Positions 8,757 to 16,052 of a stretch of DNA of 38,011 bases are shown here, piece by piece; position 1 is the first letter of the stretch, and each line of letters opens with the position of its first letter. A program made the position numbers and the translations under genes. The stretch is from Methylophilaceae bacterium (GTDB lineage Bacteria > Pseudomonadota > Gammaproteobacteria > Burkholderiales > Methylophilaceae). The DNA lies in the NCBI GenBank assembly GCA_947379975.1, contig CANCPF010000019.1, positions 1 through 38,011 of the forward strand. The letters run 5' to 3'. Below the pieces are notes generated by a model. It was not told the origin of the DNA and ran no database searches. It was given only the letters and a program-made list of their open reading frames with translations.

Positions 8757-10052
8757 CTATTTTTGTGCTGGGAGAATAATGTTGCAATGATCTTTCAAAT
8801 AATCGACAGCCTCGGATAAATTTTCATCTGATTCATCAAGCAAATACAAACTAGCGTCTTCAATAAACTCACTCCAAAGTGACTGCAACTGTTCTTGCTC
8901 ATCATGAGGCGCTTTTTTAATCAGCTTAATCACTTCTTTTTCAAGTAAACCATTCTCACGAATATTCAACACCGCTTTTTTAACTTCAGTCACAGTTAAA
9001 GATGTTTTTAGCTTTAAGCCAGCTACTGCAGAGATAAACAAGCTTAATAACAGCGCGTCATCTTCAGTGCCATTGGTCAATACGAACCATTCTTCGGCTA
9101 GTTTTTTATCAAACTGACTAACATCGTTCATCGGGTCGAATAAAAAGAAATATTGACGCACTTTAAGATCAGCAAAAATAGACGCTAAAGGCACAGAAGG
9201 ACTAACAATTTTAGGAATATCTTCTTGCTGAATACTGGCAAGCGTCTGCAATGCCAAAGGTAAATAGTCTTCAGGAATCTCCTCTAGAAACTTTTTAGAG
9301 CAACTAACATCACCTAAAAAACTCCACTCTTTACGCATCGCCGTGAAAATTTCAAATAAAGCATTTTCATCAGGAAAACCTGCTTTACCTGCACCCAGTT
9401 TACCCGTAGCTAATTTACCAGTAGCTATTTTTTTTGCGCCATAAGCCATAAACAACACCGCGCTGCGAAGCACATGTTTAGCTGGTGCATGTAAATCATT
9501 AAAAGCTCTGCTAGGCGTAGCCATTTTTTTAAGTAAATAATTAGCTAAACCAAGCTCAAGCTTAAATTGGCTATGCATCACCATCGCTTGCCGGTATTTT
9601 GCAAGCGTCATATGACTACTTAGGCATCTTTTAAGAAAATCACTTTCTGTATCGAACCGTAGCGCGCCAAAGTGATCATCCTCGGGCAAAGCATGCAATA
9701 CTTTTAACATTTGCGAACCACCGCGAGAAAGCGTACGGAATGACTTTTCTTTAATCATTTGCGCTGCTAATTGCAGATCGCCATTGCTCGCATTTTCAAG
9801 ATTTAGACTGACTAAACTGGCCATCCAAACGCTGGCTTGTAGTAGATTTTCGCGTAGATGTGCGGTAGCACCAAAATATTCGGCAATCTGAATGGTGCCG
9901 GTTGCAGCATCATTAATCATTTCATCAATTTTCGCCTGATCTATCAGCTTATTTTGCACAGCATGTTTCAGCACCCTATCAAAAAAAGGCGCATTGTCAT
10001 AAAAAACTAGGGACTGATCATTTTCAGCAGTAGTAATATCAACCATGATCAT
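8757..10052 (-). CDS. Unrecognised 431-residue protein, last gene of J-domain cluster
   Basis: I do not recognise a domain. The protein is soluble, mostly helical by composition, and without signal peptide or membrane segment. The middle has a short Gly/Lys repeat, 'ATGKLATGKLGAGKAG' (residues 210-225), which looks like a flexible linker built by in-frame duplication. The N-terminal half (about 1-205) and C-terminal half (about 226-431) could therefore be two domains. Two in-frame starts are close together (ATGATCATG); the second, at 10046, is better spaced from AAGTGA. It follows the 226-residue gene by eight bases, so the two are surely on one transcript. It ends convergently with the 194-residue gene. 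Confidence 0.8.
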   Translation of the reverse strand: MIMVDITTAENDQSLVFYDNAPFFDRVLKHAVQNKLIDQAKIDEMINDAATGTIQIAEYFGATAHLRENLLQASVWMASLVSLNLENASNGDLQLAAQMIKEKSFRTLSRGGSQMLKVLHALPEDDHFGALRFDTESDFLKRCLSSHMTLAKYRQAMVMHSQFKLELGLANYLLKKMATPSRAFNDLHAPAKHVLRSAVLFMAYGAKKIATGKLATGKLGAGKAGFPDENALFEIFTAMRKEWSFLGDVSCSKKFLEEIPEDYLPLALQTLASIQQEDIPKIVSPSVPLASIFADLKVRQYFFLFDPMNDVSQFDKKLAEEWFVLTNGTEDDALLLSLFISAVAGLKLKTSLTVTEVKKAVLNIRENGLLEKEVIKLIKKAPHDEQEQLQSLWSEFIEDASLYLLDESDENLSEAVDYLKDHCNIILPAQK

Positions 10053-10060
10053 TCACTTAA

Positions 10061-10741
10061 CTAAATAGCAGAATCGTCTTCTTCATCGCTCTTAGCCTTC
10101 GCCTCTTTAGCGGCTGCATCTTTAGCTTCCGCTTCGGCTTTTTCTTCATCCTCATCAATAATCGCCAGTTCAGCTTCAGCAATCGCTTCATTTTCAAGCA
10201 TAGTACTTAACAGCAACAATACGTTGGCGTAAATATCGGGATGATCGTGTCTGAGTAACCAAGTGACTTCTTTCCAGTCATGATCGCTAATTTCAGAGCG
10301 TGAGATATCTTCAGTCTCTAAGGCATTAGAAGTGCCTACAACCTCTTCTGCCCGATCTGAAAGGTAATCAGCTATCGCTTCATAGCCAAATTCAAGCTCG
10401 GCAATCGCCTCAATAAATTCATTCGCATCAGCGTCTTCTCTAAAAATAACCGCATTGAACATTCCACGTAAATGCTCATGGGAACGCTCACCGTAGAGGC
10501 GATCTAACACGACCGCGCGGGCAAATTGATCCGGCGTAATTAACAAACTCAAAATAGATTGTTTTGATGAATCATATTCGCGTATGACCGCCAATAGGTC
10601 TTTGGATGGCATGTCATCTAGCACCTCTACCAGCGCATGGTCGCCATCAGTTTCCACCAGGGCGGTCAGCAGCTCCTCGGCTCTTACAATATCACCAGAC
10701 TGAATAAGGCTACTGGCTTGTATGATTAACGCATTGCTCAT
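10061..10741 (-). CDS. Unrecognised 226-residue protein with acidic/Ala-Lys tail
   Basis: This is a soluble helical protein. The first roughly 100 residues have a repeated-helix character ('SLIQSGDIVRAEELLTALVE', then 'MPSKDLLAVIREY'), resembling HEAT/TPR-like or MgtE-N-like helical arrays, though I would not assign a family. From about residue 195 it becomes a low-complexity tail of Asp, Glu, Ala and Lys (DEDEEKAEAEAKDAAAKEAK) ending in SDEEDDSAI. The start has AGGA well spaced upstream. It sits 28 bases after the 169-residue gene and eight bases before the 431-residue gene, in one minus-strand cluster headed by a J-domain protein. Confidence 0.78.
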   Translation of the reverse strand: MSNALIIQASSLIQSGDIVRAEELLTALVETDGDHALVEVLDDMPSKDLLAVIREYDSSKQSILSLLITPDQFARAVVLDRLYGERSHEHLRGMFNAVIFREDADANEFIEAIAELEFGYEAIADYLSDRAEEVVGTSNALETEDISRSEISDHDWKEVTWLLRHDHPDIYANVLLLLSTMLENEAIAEAELAIIDEDEEKAEAEAKDAAAKEAKAKSDEEDDSAI

Positions 10742-10769
10742 ATGTTGTCCTGTTACTTAAATTTAGAAA

Positions 10770-11279
10770 CTACTCGTGACTATCAAAACCTTGATCTGCC
10801 AGCCATTCACCGCCCGCTTCGCTCAAATCTTCTGAATCACGGTCATCATCATCGTCTGATTCATCTGACTGGTGATGATCTTCACTCACTTCGTAGCGCG
10901 AGAACATATATTCAAGCATTACCGTAGTGAGTAAAAACTGCTCGCCACCTTCAGTTTTTTTCAACATTTCTATCGTAGCAGCCGCCCAAGGTTCAAACTG
11001 CACACAAGGCGCAATTGAATCCCATGAAGGGAAGCCAGATGGCTCTTTTGGCAGATAACTAAGAATAGCTTTTGCGTCTTTCACAACGATACTTTTATGA
11101 AAAGCCACCGCCATCATTTCCGGATTAGAGTCCATCATCGGCATGAGGTCGGCAATTTGCGAACGTCGATCTTTGAGCCTTTCTTTCAGCACATCACTGC
11201 CACCTGAATCAGTTTTCAAATCATCAATTTCGGCTACGTAAGTAGCCATTAAATCGGTAAAGTATCGAGATATTCTCAT
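10770..11279 (-). CDS. Unrecognised 169-residue protein with Asp/Glu-rich C-terminus
   Basis: This is a soluble protein with no recognisable domain. The core (about 1-125) is helical and carries 'PSGFPSWDSIAPCVQFEPWA', a Trp/Pro-rich stretch that looks like a conserved site. The C-terminus is strongly acidic (HHQSDESDDDDDRDSEDLSE). Its ATG overlaps the stop of the J-domain gene by four bases (ATGA), so translation is coupled and the two proteins are likely made in fixed ratio. That coupling is the best clue: it may be a partner or client of the J-protein. Function unknown. Confidence 0.78.
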   Translation of the reverse strand: MRISRYFTDLMATYVAEIDDLKTDSGGSDVLKERLKDRRSQIADLMPMMDSNPEMMAVAFHKSIVVKDAKAILSYLPKEPSGFPSWDSIAPCVQFEPWAAATIEMLKKTEGGEQFLLTTVMLEYMFSRYEVSEDHHQSDESDDDDDRDSEDLSEAGGEWLADQGFDSHE

Positions 11280-11557
11280 TCTTTTAAAACTCCATCAAAG
11301 TAGTATTGCCAAATCTCTCTCGCAGTCTCGGTCGGATTATCCAACAAACTTCGCCTACGATTTTCGTCATAAGCACTGCGTTTATTAATATCGGAAAGTA
11401 TTTCGTAAGCTTCCTGCACCTCCCTGAACATTGCAGGGGCATCACTAGATGCATTTTTATCAGGATGCAACTGAGAGGCTTTCTTACGATAAGCATTTTT
11501 AATCTCGCTCAAGACGACATTGGCTGCTACGCCTAACACTGCATAATAATCTTTCAA
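11276..11557 (-). CDS. Short J-domain protein (DnaJ-like co-chaperone)
   Basis: The protein is about 93 residues and is almost only a J domain, the module that stimulates DnaK ATP hydrolysis. It reads KDYYAVLGV, then 'IKNAYRKKASQLHPDKN' with the essential His-Pro-Asp, then 'FREVQEAYEILSDINKRSAY'. There is no Gly/Phe region, zinc finger or substrate-binding domain, so it is a type III J protein. I prefer the TTG at 11557, which has AGGTGG five bases upstream and gives the usual MKDYYAVLGV N-terminus. An in-frame GTG at 11566 would add three residues but lies inside that ribosome binding site. It heads a four-gene cluster of unknown function. Confidence 0.88.
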   Translation of the reverse strand: MKDYYAVLGVAANVVLSEIKNAYRKKASQLHPDKNASSDAPAMFREVQEAYEILSDINKRSAYDENRRRSLLDNPTETAREIWQYYFDGVLKE

Positions 11558-11566
11558 CTTTTCCAC

Positions 11567-11827
11567 CTAAGTTTAGCGTATCAACTTAAAGAATTAATCT
11601 TGCAAACTTACAACCTCCGCATAATACATGCGATTACGGCTTATTTTGTGCTTAGTACCGTAACTTTTGCGCTTAATCAAACAAAAATAGTAAAGTTTGA
11701 ACTAGGATGTAGGCTGATTGATACATAATATTTTATATTTACCATAGAATTAAAGATTAGTGAGTTGTTTTTTGGCGAAACTGATTACTACATAAGTTTT
11801 TTTATTTTAATTTAGGAGCTTCTCATC
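11567..11827. other. Divergent intergenic region, J-domain cluster / EF-hand gene
   Basis: These 261 AT-rich bases contain the promoters of the leftward J-domain cluster and the rightward EF-hand gene. TTGAAC at 11697 is a possible -35 for the EF-hand gene, but its spacing to any -10 is poor. TTTAGGAGC near 11813 is the ribosome binding site of the EF-hand gene. I saw no hairpin, RNA or repeat that I could support. Confidence 0.5.
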
Positions 11828-12301
11828 ATGAATAAATCACTCACCATTATTTTAACGGCTACTTTAGGTTTAGGCTTAAATTTATCTACGCCAGCATTTG
11901 CTGATCACGACGGCATGGGCGAGCATTGCAAAATGCATACTAAAAAAACCTTTGAAGAAGCAGATTCCAACAAAGATGGTAGCTTAGATAAAGAAGAAGC
12001 CAAAGCTGCCTGTAGCAAGAATTTCGACATGATGGATACGGATAAAAATGGCACTGTCAGCAAGGAAGAATTAAACGTTTGTGGTCGTGGCATGCATGAT
12101 AAAAAAGCTGCAGCCATGCATGAAAAACGGTCTAAAGAATTTACTGCGGCGGACAAAGACAGCGATGGCACGCTAACGAAAGATGAAGCTAAAAAATTAC
12201 CGCGTGTTTCTAAAAACTTTGACGTGATTGATGCAGATAAAGATGGCACATTAGATCGTGAAGAAATCCATCAATTCATGCATGAACATAAAGGCATGTA
12301 A
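11828..12301 (+). CDS. Secreted four-EF-hand calcium-binding protein
   Basis: This is a 157-residue protein with a signal peptide (residues 1 to about 25, cleavage after AFA). Four canonical 12-residue EF loops are at D46-E57 (DSNKDGSLDKEE), D70-E81 (DTDKNGTVSKEE), D109-E120 (DKDSDGTLTKDE) and D135-E146 (DADKDGTLDREE). Each has acidic or Asn ligands at 1, 3 and 5, Gly at 6 and Glu at 12. The loops are paired, with only 12 and 14 residues between partners. Residues rich in His, Met and Cys (HCKMH; C34, C62, C85) surround the loops. It should bind Ca2+ or another trivalent/divalent ion in the periplasm. It lacks the Pro at loop position 2 that marks lanmodulin. AGGAG precedes the ATG. It is about 90 bases upstream of arsD, but a shared transcript is unproven. 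Confidence 0.88.
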   Translation: MNKSLTIILTATLGLGLNLSTPAFADHDGMGEHCKMHTKKTFEEADSNKDGSLDKEEAKAACSKNFDMMDTDKNGTVSKEELNVCGRGMHDKKAAAMHEKRSKEFTAADKDSDGTLTKDEAKKLPRVSKNFDVIDADKDGTLDREEIHQFMHEHKGM

Positions 12302-12334
12302 GCATTAAATGCATGCTAAGTAGATTATAAATGT

Positions 12335-12365
12335 GCGGTAGATATTTTAATTAATAAAATGCCGC
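12335..12365 (+). other. Hairpin in the arsD leader
   Basis: Between the EF-hand stop and arsD, GCGG pairs with CCGC and ATTTTA with TAAAAT around an ATTAA loop, with an unpaired TAGAT on one side. There is only a weak T run after it. It may be a poor terminator of the EF-hand gene or an operator for arsD; I cannot decide which. Confidence 0.3.
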
Positions 12366-12391
12366 CATTTTGTTTGTAAGGAGATCTGACA

Positions 12392-12772
12392 ATGCAATCA
12401 ATTCAAATTTTTGACCCCGCAATGTGTTGCAACACGGGTGTCTGCGGTGTGGATGTAGACCAGCAACTAGTGAGATTTTCTGCAGATGTTGATTGGGCCA
12501 AACAAAATGGCGCACAAATCGAGCGTTTTAATCTGGCACAGCAACCTATGGTTTTTGCTGATACGCAAGCGGTAAGAGAGTTTCTTGAACGCTCTGGACA
12601 AGAAGCGTTACCGCTAATTTTGGTCGATGGAAAATTTGCTCTGGCTGGGCGTTACCCTAATCGAATGGAGTTATCTCGCTGGGCTGAAATTAACTTACCT
12701 GTTTCTGAAATAGAACCAATCGCAGAAGTAAAACCCAGCGAAGGCTGTTGCAGTGGTGGCAAATGTTGTTAA
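12392..12772 (+). CDS. arsD: Arsenical metallochaperone ArsD
   Basis: ArsD carries As(III) or Sb(III) to the ArsA ATPase. The 126-residue protein has a thioredoxin-like fold and the family's cysteine pattern: Cys12-Cys13 and Cys18 in 'DPAMCCNTGVCGVDVDQQLV', with Cys119-Cys120 and Cys125-Cys126 at the extreme C-terminus (GCCSGGKCC). Cys12/13/18 form the metalloid site known to be needed for transfer to ArsA. The block 'PLILVDGKFALAGRYPN' is also typical. AAGGAG lies upstream of the ATG. arsA follows after 55 bases, the normal arsD-arsA order. No arsR, arsB/acr3 or arsC is in the window. Confidence 0.96.
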   Translation: MQSIQIFDPAMCCNTGVCGVDVDQQLVRFSADVDWAKQNGAQIERFNLAQQPMVFADTQAVREFLERSGQEALPLILVDGKFALAGRYPNRMELSRWAEINLPVSEIEPIAEVKPSEGCCSGGKCC

Positions 12773-12827
12773 GCCTAGCTTGGCTTAAAGCTAATACTAT
12801 TAAATATATAGAGGCACTTTGATCCCA

Positions 12828-14591
12828 ATGAAATTCCTTGAGAATCCACCGCGCTTTCTATTTTTCACTGGTAAAGGTGGCGTCGGTAAAACGTCTATTG
12901 CCTGCGCCTCGGCAATCCAATTAGCCGAAGCTGGCAAACAAGTGCTATTAGTGAGTACAGATCCAGCGTCTAACGTCGGCCAAGTTTTTGGCATCACTAT
13001 CGGCAACAACATCACAGCCATTCCAGCCGTGCCAAATTTAGCCGCTTTAGAAATTGATCCGCAAGCTGCAGCACAATTATACAGAGATAAAATTGTTGGG
13101 CCTGTCCGCGGCTTATTGCCTGAAGCCGTGGTTAAAGGCATCGAAGAGCAACTTTCAGGTGCGTGTACTACAGAAATAGCTGCGTTTGACGAGTTCACCG
13201 CACTGCTGATAGATTCACCATTGACCGCCGAATACGATCATATCGTGTTCGATACCGCACCGACCGGCCATACGATACGACTATTACAGTTACCAGGTGC
13301 TTGGAGCGGCTTTTTAGAAGAAGGCAAAGGCGATGCTTCGTGCCTAGGCCCGCTAGCCGGACTCGAAAAACAGCGCGAGCAATATAAAGCAGCGGTAGAT
13401 GCATTAGCAGACGCCGAAAAAACGCGTTTGATTTTAGTGGCTAGAGCACAGCAATCTACCTTGCGCGAAGTCGCACGTACGCATGAAGAATTGGCTTCCA
13501 TTGGTCTGAAGCAGCAATATTTAGTGATCAATGCCCTACTACCAAAAACTGAAGCCGAAACTGACGCATTAGCCGCAGCCATTTACAAGCGCGAACAAGC
13601 TGCCTTACACAATATTCCTGAGGTTTTAAAGGCGCTGCCACAAGATATGGTGGTACTTAAAGCGTTTGATTTGGTAGGTCTGGATGCACTACGCCAGTTG
13701 CTACAAATTACGCCTTGGCATTCGCAAAAAACCATTAATACAACACTAGTATTGGATAAACCCAGCCTATCTAAACTAGTTGATAACATTGCGCTAGATG
13801 GTCATGGCTTGATTATGTTAATGGGCAAAGGCGGCGTGGGTAAAACCACTATCGCGGCCGCAGTAGCGGTTGAATTAGCACACCGTGGATTATCTGTGCA
13901 CCTCACCACTTCAGATCCTGCCGCGCATTTGTCTGAAACTTTATCTGGAACCTTAAATGGGGTGCTGGATAAGCTGACAGTCAGCCGCATTGATCCACAC
14001 GCCGAAACTGAGCGCTATCGTCAGCACGTACTCGAAACCAAAGGCGCTATGTTAGATGCGCAAGGTCGCGCATTGCTAGAAGAAGATTTACGCTCGCCAT
14101 GCACTGAAGAAATCGCTGTCTTTCAAGCATTTTCACGCATTATTCGTGAGGCTGGCAAAAAGTTTGTGGTAATGGATACTGCACCGACTGGCCACACCTT
14201 ATTATTACTAGATGCCACCGGCGCCTATCATCGAGAAGTGTCTAGGCAAATGGGCAATACCAGCTTGCATTTCACCACACCGATGATGCAGTTGCAGAAT
14301 CAACAGCAAACCAAAGTACTTATCGTTACGCTTGCAGAAAAAACACCAGTGCTAGAGGCGGCTAACTTACAGGCCGATTTGCGTAGAGCTGGCATTGAGC
14401 CTTGGGCATGGGTAATTAACAATAGCATTGCCGCAACATTCACTAGCTCGCAATTACTGCATCAGCGCGCTTTGAACGAACTCACTGAAATTGACACGGT
14501 TGCTACTAAGCACGCGAAACGTTACGCAATTGTGCCTATGCTTAAGGATGAACCGATAGGCGTTCAGCGCTTATTAGATCTTTCTACTTGA
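12828..14591 (+). CDS. arsA: Arsenite-stimulated ATPase ArsA
   Basis: ArsA is the soluble ATPase that drives the ArsB/Acr3 arsenite pump. Two homologous halves each have a P-loop (GKGGVGKTS near residue 15, GKGGVGKTT near 333) and the DTAPTGHT signature. I start at the ATG at 12828, not the upstream in-frame TTG at 12819, since MKFL is the usual beginning. With that start the metalloid-binding cysteines fall at 113, 172 and 425, against 113, 172 and 422 in the well-studied plasmid R773 enzyme. Length is 587 residues (583 in R773). All sites needed for function are intact. The membrane pump it should serve is not encoded here. Confidence 0.96.
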   Translation: MKFLENPPRFLFFTGKGGVGKTSIACASAIQLAEAGKQVLLVSTDPASNVGQVFGITIGNNITAIPAVPNLAALEIDPQAAAQLYRDKIVGPVRGLLPEAVVKGIEEQLSGACTTEIAAFDEFTALLIDSPLTAEYDHIVFDTAPTGHTIRLLQLPGAWSGFLEEGKGDASCLGPLAGLEKQREQYKAAVDALADAEKTRLILVARAQQSTLREVARTHEELASIGLKQQYLVINALLPKTEAETDALAAAIYKREQAALHNIPEVLKALPQDMVVLKAFDLVGLDALRQLLQITPWHSQKTINTTLVLDKPSLSKLVDNIALDGHGLIMLMGKGGVGKTTIAAAVAVELAHRGLSVHLTTSDPAAHLSETLSGTLNGVLDKLTVSRIDPHAETERYRQHVLETKGAMLDAQGRALLEEDLRSPCTEEIAVFQAFSRIIREAGKKFVVMDTAPTGHTLLLLDATGAYHREVSRQMGNTSLHFTTPMMQLQNQQQTKVLIVTLAEKTPVLEAANLQADLRRAGIEPWAWVINNSIAATFTSSQLLHQRALNELTEIDTVATKHAKRYAIVPMLKDEPIGVQRLLDLST

Positions 14592-14692
14592 TCTTTTTTG
14601 CATAAGAATTAAGCTTCTGAGGAATAGTCACATTAACAATACATACGGTCTTGATTGACGTTCACTAGCTACAGCACGTATCATCCATCTCT

Positions 14693-15553
14693 ATGAAAAC
14701 ACCACAAAGACTAGAACCATTACTCGAAGACGGATTAATTGACGATGTTATTCGTCAATTAATGAGCGGCAAAGAAGCCACCGTATATGTTGTCCGCTGC
14801 GGGGATGATGTGCGTTGCGCTAAAGTTTACAAAGAGGCTAATAAGCGTAGTTTTCGCCAAAGTGTGGATTACACTGAAGGCCGCAAAGTAAAAAATAGTC
14901 GTCAGTCACGCGCGATGGAAAAAGGCTCTAAATTCGGCCGTAAAGCCCAAGAAGAAGCTTGGCAAAGTGCCGAAGTTGATGCTTTATATCGCTTGGCCGA
15001 CGCTGGTGTGCGCGTACCTAAACCATACAACTTCTATGAAGGCGTATTAATCATGGAGTTGGTGACGGATGCCAACGGCAACGCGGCTCCGAGACTAAAT
15101 GATGTGGTTTTTACTGCAGAAGAAGCACGCATTCATCACGCTACCTTAATTAAAGAAGTGGTGCGTATGTTGTGCGCGGGCATCGTGCATGGCGATTTAT
15201 CTGAGTTTAATATTCTGATCAGCAGCGATGGCCCAGTGATTATTGACCTGCCACAAGCCGTTGATGCCTCAGGTAATAATCACGCAAAAGAAATGCTGGA
15301 GCGTGACGTCGGCAATTTAAGCGCCTACTTTGGACGCTTTGCACCTGAACTGCTAAGCACGCAATATGGCAAAGAAATCTGGGACTTATATTCACATGGT
15401 AATTTAAAATTGGACAGTGAATTAAGTGGTCGCTTTAGAGAAAGTAATAAAGCCGTTGATTTAAAAAGCGTAATGCGTGTGATTGACGATGTGCGTAAGG
15501 AAGAAGCGGCGAAGCAGTTGCGTAAGTTAGAAGCGCAAGAATCGCCGGATTAA
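14693..15553 (+). CDS. RIO-type serine protein kinase/ATPase
   Basis: This is a 286-residue RIO1-like kinase. The nucleotide loop is SGKEATVYVV (25-34) with the ATP-binding Lys44 in RCAKVYKE. The catalytic loop is HGDLSEFNIL (Asp168, Asn173), and the metal-binding segment is IIDLPQAVD (Asp185). The RIO insertion with basic residues ('VKNSRQSRAMEKGSKFGRKA') is present. RIO proteins in archaea and eukaryotes act in ribosome maturation; bacterial members are little studied, so the substrate is unknown. No ribosome binding site is obvious at this ATG. It lies 101 bases after arsA on the same strand, but a functional link to arsenic is not implied. Confidence 0.92.
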   Translation: MKTPQRLEPLLEDGLIDDVIRQLMSGKEATVYVVRCGDDVRCAKVYKEANKRSFRQSVDYTEGRKVKNSRQSRAMEKGSKFGRKAQEEAWQSAEVDALYRLADAGVRVPKPYNFYEGVLIMELVTDANGNAAPRLNDVVFTAEEARIHHATLIKEVVRMLCAGIVHGDLSEFNILISSDGPVIIDLPQAVDASGNNHAKEMLERDVGNLSAYFGRFAPELLSTQYGKEIWDLYSHGNLKLDSELSGRFRESNKAVDLKSVMRVIDDVRKEEAAKQLRKLEAQESPD

Positions 15554-15607
15554 TTAAGCCTAGTGCTAAATAACTTATTTAAGCTTGCTACTTTTTAAGT
15601 TTATTTT

Positions 15608-16012
15608 TTAACTCACATCTTTCAAATATTGACGCCAGCCACCAAGATGTGAAATGTCAACCGCATTTAAAGTGGCATAGTGTTCGCATAAAAATCCGTT
15701 TACATGACTGCCATCCGCTAAACTTAAAGTACCAAAGCCTAATGGGGCAGGCACAGCAGAAACAAAGGCGCCATAATTTTCTATGGGCAGTTTCCAAATT
15801 TCCAAACTGATGGCAAAGCCACCATCAACTACGCGTAACAAGCCTGGGCGCGCTGGTATGAAGCCATTTAACTTATAAAACTTATAGTCGGGTGAGGTAC
15901 AAGTTGCTTGCACAAACTCACCGCCCAAGGCGGTTAACTGTGTATTTAATGGCAAACCAGTCATATGTGCGCCGCAAACGGCTACGTTGATAAATTTTTC
16001 AGTAGTTGTCAT
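15608..16012 (-). CDS. Stand-alone allophanate hydrolase C-terminal domain
   Basis: This 134-residue protein corresponds to the C-terminal domain of AtzF-type allophanate hydrolases, a gamma-glutamylcyclotransferase-like fold. It is recognisable from 'INVAVCGAHMTGLPLNTQL', 'APLGFGTLSLADGSHVNGFL' and GGWRQYL. In the usual single-chain enzyme (about 600 residues) this domain completes breakdown of the intermediate made by the amidase domain. Here it is its own gene. The ATG at 16012 has AGAGGA seven bases upstream, 40 bases after the amidase stop and in a different frame. The reading frame runs further upstream, but only over the amidase end. Last gene of the guanidine operon. Confidence 0.87.
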   Translation of the reverse strand: MTTTEKFINVAVCGAHMTGLPLNTQLTALGGEFVQATCTSPDYKFYKLNGFIPARPGLLRVVDGGFAISLEIWKLPIENYGAFVSAVPAPLGFGTLSLADGSHVNGFLCEHYATLNAVDISHLGGWRQYLKDVS

Positions 16013-16052
16013 AAATTTCCTCTTAATTGCTGCTAAATAAAAGTTAGATAGA

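Noticed and set aside
10742..10927. 61-codon plus-strand reading frame in the J-domain cluster
   Set aside because: It is antisense to the end of the 169-residue gene, has no ribosome binding site and no family resemblance.
11828..12301. Calling the EF-hand protein a lanmodulin
   Set aside because: None of the four loops has Pro at position 2, the hallmark of lanmodulin; the paired spacing also occurs in ordinary bacterial EF-hand proteins.
15565..15590. TAAATAA-C-TTATTTA between the RIO kinase and allophanate hydrolase genes as a terminator
   Set aside because: All A/T stem with a one-base loop; too unstable and without a T run at the right distance.
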